Both the position numbers and the translations under genes were made by a program. DNA of 64,000 nucleotides, taken from Phocaeicola faecium. GTDB taxonomy: Bacteria; Bacteroidota; Bacteroidia; Bacteroidales; Bacteroidaceae. The DNA is taken from positions 795,035 through 859,034 of the forward strand of contig NZ_JACSPQ010000001.1 in assembly GCF_014837055.1 (NCBI RefSeq). The letters are read 5' to 3'. How positions within the stretch are numbered: the stretch's first letter is position 1; the number at the start of each line of letters is the position of its first letter. This document shows positions 16,172 to 24,685 of the stretch, piece after piece. Under the pieces are notes generated by a model. It was not told the origin of the DNA and searched no databases. It worked only from the letters and a program-made list of their open reading frames with translations.

Positions 16172-17815
16172 TTACTTAGCCTGCTCCAACTGGAGGGTCT
16201 TCGTAGGCTGGTCGCATACTTCCGTAGGACCGAAGTACTGGATCGGGCCCGGATATACGTAAGCGGTTTCCTTAGCCCAAGTGTCGCGTACGGCAGCAAA
16301 AGCCTTGAACGGAGCACCATCCAAGCGCACCAATGCTTTCTGGATAACCGGTTTCATTTCGCCGTGACGACGTTCCATGTTCATCATCATCGTGATAGGC
16401 ACACCGCCTGCAATCCACTCTTCAGCCGGAGCCGTGGTGTTGCGTACCGATGACATGTAACCCGTCTTGCCGTTAGCAATCAGCATTGAAGCCGTGTAAC
16501 CCAGTGAGTAGCAGTAGTCGGCATCGAAGTTCGACGGAGCAGCGCAGCGTCCTTCGTAACCGAAGAAGTGGTGCTGAGCAGCGAATTTGCCCACATACTT
16601 GCCTTCAGCCTTCCATGCAGCCAGTTTCTTGCCTACCATTTCAGACAGCAGCTTTTCGGTTTCGATGAGCGATACCTGTACGTTTCCGTGCGGGTCGCGG
16701 TCGAGTGTCAGCTGGCGAGCCACGCCTTCGGGCAGTGAAGCGTAAACGGCAGCATTTTCAGCCGTCAGGTGGTCGATGATGTACTGGCGTTGCTGGTTCG
16801 GTTCTACCGCAGCGTATGCTTCAGCGTTTACGGCAAGGAAGTCGTTCAGTTCGGCAATCAGCTTCTTCATAGCCGGGATGAACTCGATCAAGCCTTCCGG
16901 AATCAGCACCGTACCGAAGTTGTTGCCATCGGCAGCACGTGAAGCCACAGCGCTTGCGATGTACGTAACCACGTCGTCGAGCGACATGTTCTTAGCCTCT
17001 ACTTCTTCCGAGATAAGGCAGATGTTCGGCTGAACCTGAAGCGCACATTCCAGCGCGATGTGAGAAGCCGAGCGTCCCATCAGCTTGATGAAGTGCCAGT
17101 ATTTGCGAGCCGAGTTACAGTCGCGTTCGATGTTACCGATAACCTCCGAGTAAGTCTTGCAAGCCGTATCGAAACCGAAAGAAGTTTCAATCATTTCGTT
17201 CTTCAAGTCGCCGTCGATGGTTTTCGGGCAGCCGATAACCTGTACGCCGTAGTTCTTCGCAGCGTAATATTCAGCCAGCACGCAGGCATTGGTATTCGAG
17301 TCGTCGCCGCCGATGATAACCAGCGCCTTGATGCCCAGTTCTTTCAAGATTTCGTATCCCTTTTCAAACTGGTCTTCTTTTTCCAGCTTGGTACGTCCTG
17401 AGCCGATGATGTCGAATCCACCCGTGTTACGGTATTCGTCGATGATGTCGGCAGTCAGTTCTTTATAGTTATGGTCTACCAAACCGCCCGGGCCGAGGAT
17501 AAAGCCATACAACTTGTTGGCGGGGTTCAGTTTCTTGATACCGTCGAACAAACCAGAGATTACGTTGTGTCCGCCCGGAGCCTGTCCGCCCGAAAGGATA
17601 ACGCCTACGTTCATCGGAGCGTATTCTTTGGCTTCACCTTCAACGAACTGAATCAAAGGCATTCCGTAAGTGTTAGGAAACAGTTTCTGGATAGCTTCTT
17701 GGTCGGCTACCGACTGGGTCGGTTCGCCCTCTTTTGCTACCACCGCGCCCTTTAAGGCTTTTGGCAATTTCGGCTGATAAGCAGCTCTTGCGATTTGTAA
17801 TGCACTTTTTGTCAT
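16172..17815 (-). CDS. pfp: diphosphate--fructose-6-phosphate 1-phosphotransferase
   Basis: This is a pyrophosphate-dependent phosphofructokinase, which uses PPi rather than ATP and works reversibly in glycolysis. The 547-aa length fits the long PFP group. Motifs are [40 protein letters not shown] (the GGDDS signature of PPi enzymes), [10 protein letters not shown], and [15 protein letters not shown]. It is monocistronic between the GH25 gene and a divergent small operon. PPi-dependent glycolysis suits a saccharolytic anaerobe. Confidence 0.95.
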   Translation of the reverse strand: MTKSALQIARAAYQPKLPKALKGAVVAKEGEPTQSVADQEAIQKLFPNTYGMPLIQFVEGEAKEYAPMNVGVILSGGQAPGGHNVISGLFDGIKKLNPANKLYGFILGPGGLVDHNYKELTADIIDEYRNTGGFDIIGSGRTKLEKEDQFEKGYEILKELGIKALVIIGGDDSNTNACVLAEYYAAKNYGVQVIGCPKTIDGDLKNEMIETSFGFDTACKTYSEVIGNIERDCNSARKYWHFIKLMGRSASHIALECALQVQPNICLISEEVEAKNMSLDDVVTYIASAVASRAADGNNFGTVLIPEGLIEFIPAMKKLIAELNDFLAVNAEAYAAVEPNQQRQYIIDHLTAENAAVYASLPEGVARQLTLDRDPHGNVQVSLIETEKLLSEMVGKKLAAWKAEGKYVGKFAAQHHFFGYEGRCAAPSNFDADYCYSLGYTASMLIANGKTGYMSSVRNTTAPAEEWIAGGVPITMMMNMERRHGEMKPVIQKALVRLDGAPFKAFAAVRDTWAKETAYVYPGPIQYFGPTEVCDQPTKTLQLEQAK

Positions 17816-17966
17816 GATTCTTAATTATTATATATAAGGTGTGTAAAAAAGTCGGTTGCTTTGAATCCCTGCAAATTTCGTTTTTTTTTCGGAAATACGA
17901 AAGAAAGTAATAAACTTTTCTTACCTTTACCCATGAAAAACTGCAAACTTTAATTTTTTAAGAATC

Positions 17967-18248
17967 ATGGCAAGTAGAAAAAATCTGAAAAAACGCATCA
18001 AGAATGCATACGAAACAATGTTATACCTGTGTATGGTAGAAGCCTCTGCCGCCGAAAACCAGCAACAGCGCGAAAAGGCTGCCGAGGTGATGGCCGACCT
18101 TGCCGTGCTGTTCCAAGATTTGGTGTGCCGCATCAGCCATACCGAGCCGGGAAGCACGAAGCTCTTTTACCAGAAGCTGAGAAACGACTTTGCCGAGGGG
18201 ATGAAGGCGGCGCTTGACAAGCTGTACGACCAACCTGCCGAGGCATGA
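17967..18248 (+). CDS. conserved small helical protein, unknown function
   Basis: This 93-residue protein is predicted to be entirely helical, with a very basic N-terminus (SRKNLKKRIKNAYETML) and an amphipathic middle. No signal peptide or catalytic motif is seen. Its stop overlaps the start of the acyltransferase gene by four bases (ATGA), so the two are translationally coupled and probably act together or on the same pathway. A TACCTTTA -7-like box lies about 40 bases upstream. Confidence 0.7.
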   Translation: MASRKNLKKRIKNAYETMLYLCMVEASAAENQQQREKAAEVMADLAVLFQDLVCRISHTEPGSTKLFYQKLRNDFAEGMKAALDKLYDQPAEA

Positions 18249-18799
18249 AGCAAGCACTGAGCCGGTTTATCTACCACAGGCTGCTGGGGTGGAAAGCGGT
18301 GGTAGGGGTGCCCGACTTCAAGAAGTGCATCTTCTGTGCCGCACCGCATACCACCAACTGGGATCTCTTCATCGGGAAGCTGTTCATCAACGCCATCGGG
18401 CGCAAGTCGGGCTTCCTCATGAAGAAAGAGTGGTTCTTCTTCCCGCTGGGCGGATGGTTCCGGAGCATGGGGGGCATACCGGTGTATCGCGACAAGCATA
18501 CGTCGATGGTCGACCAGCTCATTGCCCGCGTGAAAGAGAGCGACGAGTTCCACCTCGCCATCACGCCGGAGGGCACGCGCTCTGCCAACCCCAACTGGAA
18601 ACGGGGCTTTTACTACATCGCGCTGGGGGCGCAGATTCCCATCGTGCTGGTGGGGGTCGACTACGAGCGGAAGTGTATCACCGCCGAGCGTTACCTCATC
18701 CCCACGGGCGATGTGGAGAATGACATGCGCGAAATCAAACAGTATTTCAAAAACTTCAAGGGGAAGCATCCGGAGCGGTTCGACGTGGGCGACTGCTGA
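18245..18799 (+). CDS. lysophospholipid acyltransferase family protein (PlsC-like)
   Basis: The 184-residue protein has the acyltransferase motifs APHTTNWD (HX4D type, about residue 34) and ITPEGTRS (about residue 106), with VYRDKH between them. This group transfers acyl chains to glycerolipid or related acceptors at the inner face of the membrane. It is shorter than standard 1-acylglycerol-3-phosphate acyltransferases and lacks an obvious N-terminal membrane helix, like other single-domain family members. Acceptor unknown. Translationally coupled to the small upstream gene. Confidence 0.85.
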   Translation: MKQALSRFIYHRLLGWKAVVGVPDFKKCIFCAAPHTTNWDLFIGKLFINAIGRKSGFLMKKEWFFFPLGGWFRSMGGIPVYRDKHTSMVDQLIARVKESDEFHLAITPEGTRSANPNWKRGFYYIALGAQIPIVLVGVDYERKCITAERYLIPTGDVENDMREIKQYFKNFKGKHPERFDVGDC

Positions 18800-18867
18800 C
18801 CGGGGGCTTCCCCTTGCTTTCGCCCGCACGGCGAAAGGTTCATCGTGTGCTTACGCGCGGCGGCGCG

Positions 18868-19329
18868 TCATGCTTTGCCGAGCCACTCCGGGACTTCGCG
18901 CGAGACGTCGAAACACGGACACTGCTTCGTCCACTCGTGAGGCTCTACCGTGCCGTCGCCGTCGAGGTCGGGGCTGAGGTCGCGGTGTCCCACCACCCGC
19001 TTAATCCCGTAATCCTTTGCCAGCACCCTTACCAGCACACACAGCGCATGGCGTTGCTGCGGGGTGCGCGTGTCGGCAGCACGTCCGCCGGCATCCAGCC
19101 CGCCCTCGTAGGCTATGCCGATGCTCTTGGCGTTGAATCCTCTGGCGTGGGCACCCGTCCGCTCCACGGGGCGCATGGAGCAGATCTGCCCGTCGCGGCG
19201 GATGTAGTAATGATAGCCGCACCCGTCGAACCCGCGACGGCGGTGCATGGCGTCCAGCGCGTGGGGCGAGAGCGGTACATCCGCCCTCGTAGCCGTACAG
19301 TGGACTACAATCGTGTCGATTTCCCTCAT
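18868..19329 (-). CDS. N-acetylmuramoyl-L-alanine amidase, phage-like
   Basis: The amidase_2 fold is shown by IDTIVVHCTATRAD (first zinc His), GYHYYIRRDGQI, the substrate-loop HARGFNAKSIGIAYEGG, and VVGHRDLSPDLDGDGTVEP (zinc His and the active-site region). The length of 153 aa matches short phage-lysin-like amidases with no signal peptide or cell-wall-binding domain. MREIDTI at 19329 is preferred over an upstream in-frame start because AAAGGAG precedes it, and the start overlaps the smalltalk stop by ATGA. It is the last gene of an HU-like / smalltalk / amidase operon. Confidence 0.9.
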   Translation of the reverse strand: MREIDTIVVHCTATRADVPLSPHALDAMHRRRGFDGCGYHYYIRRDGQICSMRPVERTGAHARGFNAKSIGIAYEGGLDAGGRAADTRTPQQRHALCVLVRVLAKDYGIKRVVGHRDLSPDLDGDGTVEPHEWTKQCPCFDVSREVPEWLGKA

Positions 19330-19415
19330 TCGCACTCCTTTCTTTTTCCGGTGAGGATGCAAAGCAGGCACTTTATCACCCTGACAATAATCCATTTCAG
19401 TTTACTTTTCATCAT
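19326..19415 (-). CDS. 'smalltalk' small protein (29 aa)
   Basis: A 29-codon gene reads MMKSKLKWIIVRVIKCLLCI, then LTGKRKECE, and stops in an ATGA overlap with the amidase start. I recognise it as the smalltalk family of very small Bacteroides proteins that lie between an HU-like gene and an N-acetylmuramoyl-L-alanine amidase. It is a single hydrophobic helix (WIIVRVIKCLLCILT) flanked by lysines, so a small membrane protein is likely. That would suit a holin-like or amidase-associated role, which is inference only. It may start at the second ATG (19412). Confidence 0.8.
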   Translation of the reverse strand: MMKSKLKWIIVRVIKCLLCILTGKRKECE

Positions 19416-19498
19416 ACGTGTGTTTTACATGGTGTTTGTGGTTCGTCAAAAAAAAAGGCAGACAGCCCCGCCGCACCGGGCGACAGGGCCGGGAGGAG

Positions 19499-19963
19499 TC
19501 AGGCAGACAGTCCGCTGTCGGGTTCTCCCTCCTCTTCCTCGCCGCCGTCTGCAGTGCCGCCGGTACGGTCGAGCGTGCTCACGCGCTCAAACGCCAGCGT
19601 CTTCAGTGCGTCTTGCAGCACCGCCCCCGGACGGAACAAGATGCGCTTGCGCTTAATCATGCCCGTGGTGAACGCATCTTCGGTGTCGCTGCCCTCGCTG
19701 CCCAGACTGACTTGCAGCGAGCCGAGGCTTCCCAGACGGATAATCTCACCACACTTCAGTCCGTCGCTCACCGCCTCCTCAAGCGCCGTAAGCACCGCCA
19801 CCACGTCGGGTCGCGTCACGGTACACTCACGCTGGATGCGCGTGGCGATTTCTTCAATGCTCATCACCCCGCGTGCCTGAGCCCGTGCGTAAAACTTGGG
19901 CGGCGAGTCGGGGTCTTGGGGGTTCTTACGTGCGGCAAGCGAGTAGGTCACTAATTTTTCCAT
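19499..19963 (-). CDS. HU-family DNA-binding protein
   Basis: The 154-aa protein is an HU/IHF-like domain of the Bacteroidetes type: VTYSLAARKNPQDPDSPPKFYARAQARGVMSIEEIATRI at the N-terminus, then a helical dimerisation part and GEIIRLGSLGSLQVSL, the strand-turn leading to the arm. A disordered acidic tail (GGTADGGEEEEGEPDSG) ends the protein. Such proteins bend or coat DNA. It is transcribed ahead of the smalltalk and amidase genes. That trio repeatedly accompanies surface polysaccharide loci in Bacteroides (from memory of the family). Confidence 0.85.
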   Translation of the reverse strand: MEKLVTYSLAARKNPQDPDSPPKFYARAQARGVMSIEEIATRIQRECTVTRPDVVAVLTALEEAVSDGLKCGEIIRLGSLGSLQVSLGSEGSDTEDAFTTGMIKRKRILFRPGAVLQDALKTLAFERVSTLDRTGGTADGGEEEEGEPDSGLSA

Positions 19964-20094
19964 AGCTCTGTTCTCCTTTCATTTTTAGTTGGTTAAACAT
20001 CGATTTCTTTATTACGATGCAAAGATACAATGCCGGGAAACGGCTATGTCGCGAACGGTCGCGTGCGGTCGTGGTTCTTTCCTTTTTTTCTTTT

Positions 20095-20340
20095 TTCACC
20101 ACAGATTACACAGATTAAACAAATTATTTTTTTCTTGCGTATGGAGATGGAAACGCGGATTCACCACAGATTACACGGATTAATAATTTTATTTTTCTCA
20201 TCTGCGGAAATCTGTGTAATCTGCGGTGTATACTTGGAAACGCGGATTCACGCGGATTAGCGCGGATTAATAATTTTATTTTTTCCATCTGCGAAAATCT
20301 GCGTAATCTGTGGTGAATAAACAAGAAAATATCTGCGGTG
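20095..20340. repeat. family B repeat cluster
   Basis: This gene-free stretch is filled by family B modules. Each starts with CACCACAGATTACACAGATT or its variant and ends with AATCTGTGTAATCTGCGGTG. Between these are AT-rich linkers (TAATAATTTTATTTTT) and GCGGATT direct repeats (GCGGATTCACGCGGATTAGC). Two to three partial units are fused. The ends are inverted repeats of each other, so single-stranded forms can fold. Short open frames across it are repeat artefacts. Confidence 0.85.
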
Positions 20341-20356
20341 AAAGAAACAAAAAGAT

Positions 20357-20587
20357 TCAAGGCTCACCCAGTCCGCGGATAATCACTTCCACTTCGGGTT
20401 TAAGGTAATACTTGCGGTGCTTGTCGTGGTTCAGTTCGCTCAGCCCCTGCACGATGCTGGGACAGTGGTTTATCCACCGCTGGAAGTTGCGCATCGCCGT
20501 GGCAGGGCGACTGTTGGGAAAATACAACCGGGCAAGCTCCGACTTGCCGTACACACGCAAACGAAAAGGTTCTTCTGGTTCTAACAT
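20357..20587 (-). CDS. DUF4248 domain protein
   Basis: The 76-aa product from MLEPEEPFRLRVYGKSELA matches the short DUF4248 family of Bacteroides: RVYGKSELARLYFPNSRPATAMRNFQRWINHCP and a C-terminal YYLKPEVEVIIRGLGEP. The fold looks like a small helix-turn-helix. An upstream in-frame ATG at 20653 would add residues encoded by the adjacent repeat, so 20587 is chosen. The family is typically found beside HU-like and replication-type genes near polysaccharide loci. Function unknown. Confidence 0.82.
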   Translation of the reverse strand: MLEPEEPFRLRVYGKSELARLYFPNSRPATAMRNFQRWINHCPSIVQGLSELNHDKHRKYYLKPEVEVIIRGLGEP

Positions 20588-20610
20588 AGTCGATTTTGTT
20601 TTTATTTTTT

Positions 20611-20820
20611 CACCACAGATTACACAGATTAATAATTTTATTATTTTTCTCATCTGCGAAAATCTGTGTAATCTGCGGTGTATACTTGGAAACGCGGATT
20701 AACGCAGATTCACGCGGATTGATAAATTTATTATTTTCCTAATCTGCGATAATCTGTGTAATCTGTGTTTAAAAATTAAAATAAAAAAATCTGCGGAAAT
20801 CTGCGTGAATCTGCGTTTCA
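20611..20820. repeat. family B repeat cluster
   Basis: The same modules as at 20095-20340: CACCACAGATTACACAGATT start, AATCTGTGTAATCTGCGG end, then GCGGATTAACGCAGATTCAC direct repeats and a further degenerate unit up to CTGCGTTTC. It fills the gap between DUF4248 and the DnaB-like gene, so family B sits on both sides of DUF4248. Confidence 0.85.
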
Positions 20821-20835
20821 AGCCCCACACACAGT

Positions 20836-22188
20836 TTACAATAGCTTTTTAATCCACCCTGCGGGCGGCTCGTACTCTCCGATGCGCGTCATGCTGGGGT
20901 TATATCCGTAATACACCTTGCCGGTGCTGCCGTTGCGGTGCTTCGCCACGATCGCCACGCCCAAGCCCTCGGTAGGATAGCCCGAATCTTTCTCGGTGTG
21001 GAACCCGCAACGCTCCGGACGGTAAAGCATCACCACCATGTCGGCATCCTGCTCGATGGCGCCACTCTCACGCAGGTTGCGCAGCTCCGGGATGCCGTAA
21101 CGCTGCCCCTCCACCTGACGGTTGAGCTGGCTCGACACGATGACCGGACAGCCTAACGAACGAGCCAAGCCTTTGAGCCGCCGACTGCACTCTGCCACCT
21201 CCTGCTCGCGCGTGCGCCCCTTCGACACGGTTTCGAGCAACTGGAGGTAATCGACGAACAACAGTCCCAGCCGCCCCTTCGCCTGAAGCCCTTTGGCGAT
21301 GATGCACAGCTGGTCGATGTTGATGTAAGGCGTATCGTCGACGTGGATGGGCAGCGCCGACATCCGCTCCGCCGTCCGGCGCACGTCGTCCAGCTCCTCG
21401 TCGGTCAGCTGCCCCCGCTTCATGCGCAGCGGGTCGGCACGGCTCTCTGCCAGCACGAAGCGTTCGCCCACCTCGGCGGCAGTCATCTCAAGGGTGAAAA
21501 ACGCCACGGGAATCCCCGCCATCGCCGCTTTGCGGGCAAAAAAGAGGTCGATAGCCGTCTTCCCGTCGCCCGGACGCGCGGCAGTGAAAATCAGGTTCCC
21601 CGGCTGCCATCCCCCCGTCAGCGCGTCAAGCTCCGCCAGACCGGTGGGCACCCCCGTCAGTCCGCCCACCGACAGCGCCTGCCTGCGTTCCACCTCGCGC
21701 ACGGTGCGGTCCATCACCTCCGGCATGTCGTGCAGGTGGTCTTCCACCTCCGAGTCGTCGAGCAAGGCAGCAATCTCGCGCTGCACGGCGATAACCACGT
21801 CGTACACGTCGTTCGTCATGTCGCCCGCCGCCTTGAGCTGCTCCGAGAGCACCTGCACCAACCTCCGGCGCAGGTAATACTGCTGAAGGATAAGGCAGTG
21901 ATACTCGATGTGTGCCGCCGACGCCACGCGCCCTGCCAGCATTGCCACGCGGTACGCCCCGCCCGCCTCGTCGAGCGTACCGGAGCGCCGCATCTCCTCG
22001 GTCACGGTAAGCATGTCGACTCCCTCGCCGCGCCCGTAGAGCGCAGCCACGGCACGAAACACTGCCTGATGTGCCGACACGTAAAACATCTCCGGGCGCA
22101 GGCGTTTCAATACCGTGTCCTGCGCCCCGCGTTCCAAGAGACATGCTCCCAGAACGGCTTCCTCAATCTCTGATGCTGAATTTTCCAT
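20836..22188 (-). CDS. DnaB-like replicative helicase
   Basis: This 450-aa protein has the DnaB layout. An N-terminal helical primase-interaction domain (EIEEAVLGACLLERGA..., about 1-100) is followed by a linker and a RecA-like ATPase with Walker A ARPGDGKTA (about 205-213), Walker B LLFVDYLQLL, and the arginine-finger region QLNRQVEGQRYGIPELRNLRESGAIEQDADMVVMLYRP. It is probably not the housekeeping DnaB: it sits in an accessory cluster with DUF4248 and a winged-helix replication protein. A phage- or element-derived helicase is therefore likelier. Confidence 0.88.
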   Translation of the reverse strand: MENSASEIEEAVLGACLLERGAQDTVLKRLRPEMFYVSAHQAVFRAVAALYGRGEGVDMLTVTEEMRRSGTLDEAGGAYRVAMLAGRVASAAHIEYHCLILQQYYLRRRLVQVLSEQLKAAGDMTNDVYDVVIAVQREIAALLDDSEVEDHLHDMPEVMDRTVREVERRQALSVGGLTGVPTGLAELDALTGGWQPGNLIFTAARPGDGKTAIDLFFARKAAMAGIPVAFFTLEMTAAEVGERFVLAESRADPLRMKRGQLTDEELDDVRRTAERMSALPIHVDDTPYINIDQLCIIAKGLQAKGRLGLLFVDYLQLLETVSKGRTREQEVAECSRRLKGLARSLGCPVIVSSQLNRQVEGQRYGIPELRNLRESGAIEQDADMVVMLYRPERCGFHTEKDSGYPTEGLGVAIVAKHRNGSTGKVYYGYNPSMTRIGEYEPPAGWIKKLL

Positions 22189-22215
22189 AGTGTGTTATGT
22201 GTGTGTTTTTTTATT

Positions 22216-22445
22216 CACCACAGATTACACAGATTAAACAAATTATTATTTTGCATATAGAGGTGGAAACGCGGATTTACGCGGATTCACGCGAATTAAT
22301 AATTTTATTTTTTTCATCTGCGGAAATCTGTGTAATCTGTGGTGAAAAGACATAAACGTGGATGTATTCGGGCGTATGCGATACGCCCCTACATCGGATT
22401 TATTGTGAAATAATAATTTGTATAATCTGTGTAATCTGTGGTGAA
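22216..22445. repeat. family B cluster with an embedded family A solo arm
   Basis: Family B unit 22216-22344 is followed by a linker and a family A arm on the right-hand orientation at 22370-22392, then a further AATCTGTGTAATCTGTGGTG end at 22425-22444. Reverse-complemented, the arm plus linker plus B end is nearly identical to 9194-9250, so the junction is a copied composite. Confidence 0.85.
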
Positions 22446-22452
22446 AAACAAA

Positions 22453-23049
22453 TCAGTTGATAACAAAGCTGCGCCGTGCCAGATAGCCGGCAGCCGAGCG
22501 CAGGCGCCGCATGTCTCCCACCTCACAGATATACCACTCGATGTTTTTGCGTGCCTCCCCGCGCTCGTAGGCGTTCAGTTTCGACCACGCCCGGCGCGCC
22601 ATCTCCTTGTCGACGGCGGGCATTTGGGTAAGCTCGTGGTAAACCTGCCAGAATTCTTCGAACTTTTCGTCGCTGCGGTTCACGCCCGGCTTCGGACCAC
22701 ACTCCATGCGGCACAGCTTGTTGTAATGCAGCATGATGATGCTCACCCCATCGCCTGTAAGCGTGTAGCGGATGATTCCCTCACGCTGCAAGGCGGCAAG
22801 AAAGCGGCGCGTACGTGTCCGCCCCCACCCCAAACGGAGCGAAAGGCGGCGCACCGAAATGTGCATCTCGCCCCGGTGAAGCTGGGGCTGCTCGGTGTAA
22901 CAAGCCGTGTAAAGCATATACAGGTATGCTTCGGTGTCGGTTAACGGACGTTCTTCGCCCAACTCATGAAACATTTCTCCCAACATGTTGCGGGGAACTA
23001 CCATAAATCCCTGATTCCCCGGCGATTGCATAACTTTCGTTATCATCAA
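22453..23049 (-). CDS. winged-helix replication-type protein
   Basis: The 198-aa protein looks like phage or plasmid replication-initiation accessory proteins. About residues 20-110 form a winged helix (VPRNMLGEMF..., DTEAYLYMLYTACY, RLSLRLGWGRTRTRRFLAALQREGIIRYTLTGDG). The C-terminal part, SDEKFEEFWQVYHELTQMPAVDKEMARRAWSKLNAYERGEARKNIEWY, is like the tail domain of DnaD/DUF-type loaders. It lies upstream of the DnaB-like gene on the same strand, so a helicase-loading role is a reasonable inference. The exact family is not certain. Confidence 0.65.
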   Translation of the reverse strand: MMITKVMQSPGNQGFMVVPRNMLGEMFHELGEERPLTDTEAYLYMLYTACYTEQPQLHRGEMHISVRRLSLRLGWGRTRTRRFLAALQREGIIRYTLTGDGVSIIMLHYNKLCRMECGPKPGVNRSDEKFEEFWQVYHELTQMPAVDKEMARRAWSKLNAYERGEARKNIEWYICEVGDMRRLRSAAGYLARRSFVIN

Positions 23050-23385
23050 TCATTAAAAGTTTTTGCGAGGCGAACCACCGTCTGACCCACTTTAACATTT
23101 CAAATGGACCACTCAACTGCTTCGCGCTCAGGTTATTACTCGGAGAGGTGTTACGCAAGTGTACCACCTGCCGTACCACCCTCTCTATTTATTATATAAA
23201 AGAAAGAAATAATAAGCAACGGAAGATTCTTTGCCGGCAAAGAACGTTCGTATTGATATTTTTCTTAATTTTAACCTCGATTTCCCAACAAGAGGTTATG
23301 TGTTACGCCGCAAAAATGGAGATTTTTTATCAAACAAACCCTGCCTTACAGGGCAGGATAAAACCGAAAATATTTTACGTAACAC
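23050..23385. promoter_or_regulatory. divergent regulatory region with an 18-bp palindrome
   Basis: This gene-free stretch separates the minus-strand replication genes from the plus-strand regulator. It holds a perfect 18-bp palindrome TTCTTTGCCGGCAAAGAA at 23227-23244. A 10-bp inverted repeat (ATGTGTTACG 23298-23307 / CGTAACACAT 23378-23387) has its second arm covering the start codon of the next gene. A small hairpin CCTGCC/GGCAGG lies near 23340-23357. The palindrome has the form of a dimeric-regulator operator. Confidence 0.6.
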
Positions 23386-23772
23386 ATGGCTAAAAAACAG
23401 ACTGACCTATTGCCTTTCTGCGAAGTAAGCAAGGAGCAACTTGAGGCGTGGATGAGTACCGTCCACTTATTTTTTGACAAAATGTATAAAACGGCGGACA
23501 TACCGAAAGCGCGCGTTATCAGCGCCACCGGATGCCACGAGCGGACGCTCTACGCCAAACGGCATAACTATAAGTTTGAAACCATGGCAAGATTAGTGTT
23601 CTTCCTCACCCAAGCCATGAACTTCACGCTTAACCTGAACGCGCTGTTACAGGCGGTGATACACTGCTGCCGCGAGGGGAAAGACCTCGTGATACAGCCT
23701 GCCGACCCCGACGCGCCGCTGGAACCGGGACAGGAGAAAATTCTGGCACAAAAACGCAAGCGCAAGCGTTGA
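23386..23772 (+). CDS. putative helix-turn-helix regulator, unknown family
   Basis: The 128-aa, strongly basic protein is helical and ends in KRKRKR. The middle part (KARVISATGCHERTLYAKRHNYKFETMARLVFFLTQAMNF) could be a helix-turn-helix. No enzyme motif is seen. It is divergent from the DnaB-like gene group and 352 bases ahead of upxY. The preceding spacer contains an 18-bp palindrome, and one arm of a 10-bp inverted repeat overlaps its start codon, consistent with autoregulation. The regulator assignment is inferred from context and composition. Confidence 0.55.
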   Translation: MAKKQTDLLPFCEVSKEQLEAWMSTVHLFFDKMYKTADIPKARVISATGCHERTLYAKRHNYKFETMARLVFFLTQAMNFTLNLNALLQAVIHCCREGKDLVIQPADPDAPLEPGQEKILAQKRKRKR

Positions 23773-23898
23773 ACCGCTTGTCGGCACGGGAGGCGGAACG
23801 CTTGCGGAAGCACCCGCACACCCAAGCCGTAAAAATCCGGACACACTGCCCGAAGTCATAACAATCTCTAATGATGTTTGAATTATTCGGGTTTTGTG

Positions 23899-23929
23899 TT
23901 CGGATTTCAGTATATTTTGCGTACCTTTG
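23899..23929 (+). promoter_or_regulatory. promoter of the upxY-polysaccharide operon
   Basis: TACCTTTG (23922-23929) is a perfect -7 box and TTCG (23899-23902) lies exactly 19 bases upstream as a -33 element. It would start a transcript with a leader of about 190 nt before upxY. I found no inverted repeats bracketing it that would make it a phase-variable invertible promoter. Confidence 0.6.
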
Positions 23930-24124
23930 CCCCGAAGTACGACCCCGTGGCAGCAACTGTGGGAGGCTTTCCTATACGGAGGCGGCACGCAGGCAGGCTT
24001 CATCTTCAGGGAAAGACGGACAAGAACCTGCGCTAACAACGCGAAGCGCAGGGAAAAGAGGAACACCCCTATCCCACGAAAAACCTCACCACAAACAGTC
24101 AACACCGAACCCGAACAAATACGA
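23930..24124 (+). promoter_or_regulatory. untranslated leader of upxY
   Basis: The stretch between the promoter and the upxY start holds no gene. It can form a hairpin with CCTGCGC (24027-24033) and GCGCAGG (24046-24052) around a 12-nt loop. In Bacteroides, UpxY antiterminators act on the 5' leader of their own polysaccharide operon, so this is the candidate target region. Confidence 0.45.
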
Positions 24125-24676
24125 ATGACGGAAAACATCCTGAGCGAAACGGTATGGATGCCCCTGCAAACCATCTACAACAAAGAGTTGCTGGTGGGCG
24201 AATACCTGCGAGAGAAACATATCGAGTATTACATACCCATGAGCTACGAGCTGCACGAAGCCCACGGCGATCCGGAACAGGGCAGGCGCACGCTTGTACC
24301 CGCCATCCACAACCTGCTGTTCATCCGCTGCCGGTACGACGAGGAATGGTGCCGCCGCTTTGTGCGCGAATCGCCCCACCCCGTCTACTTCCTGAAGCGC
24401 GAACGGGCGGGAAACGGGTTTTGCACCGTGGGCGAGGCGGAGATGCAGAACTTCATCCGTGCCACCAACCCCGACATCGAGGGGACGCGCTTCGTGAACC
24501 CCGAAAAGCTGAAGGGCAAGAAGGGCACGCCGGTACGTATCGTGAAACCGGGCCCGCTGTATGGCGTGACGGGAACCTTCGTGCGCTATGGCGGAAAGCA
24601 TTACATCGCCATACAGATGCCGCAGAGCACCACGCTCATCAAGGTGAGCTACACGTGGTGCGAACTGATCGAATGA
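24125..24676 (+). CDS. upxY: UpxY-family transcription antiterminator (NusG-like)
   Basis: UpxY proteins are NusG paralogues that prevent premature termination in a Bacteroides surface polysaccharide operon. The 183-aa product has an N-terminal NGN domain (WMPLQTIYNKELLVGEYLREKHIEYYIPMSYE...VPAIHNLLFIRC) and a C-terminal KOW-like domain (GTPVRIVKPGPLYGVTGTFVRYGGKHYIAIQMPQSTT). MTENILSE at 24125 is the start, since the longer frame runs through the leader. The companion anti-antiterminator gene upxZ, usually immediately downstream, is missing; family B repeats occupy that place. Confidence 0.9.
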   Translation: MTENILSETVWMPLQTIYNKELLVGEYLREKHIEYYIPMSYELHEAHGDPEQGRRTLVPAIHNLLFIRCRYDEEWCRRFVRESPHPVYFLKRERAGNGFCTVGEAEMQNFIRATNPDIEGTRFVNPEKLKGKKGTPVRIVKPGPLYGVTGTFVRYGGKHYIAIQMPQSTTLIKVSYTWCELIE

Positions 24677-24685
24677 TTTTCCATT

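Noticed and set aside
23241..23255. AGAACGTTCGTATTG as a possible recombinase site for an invertible capsule promoter
   Set aside because: No inverted partner was found around the upxY promoter at 23899-23929, so a phase-variable promoter is not supported there.
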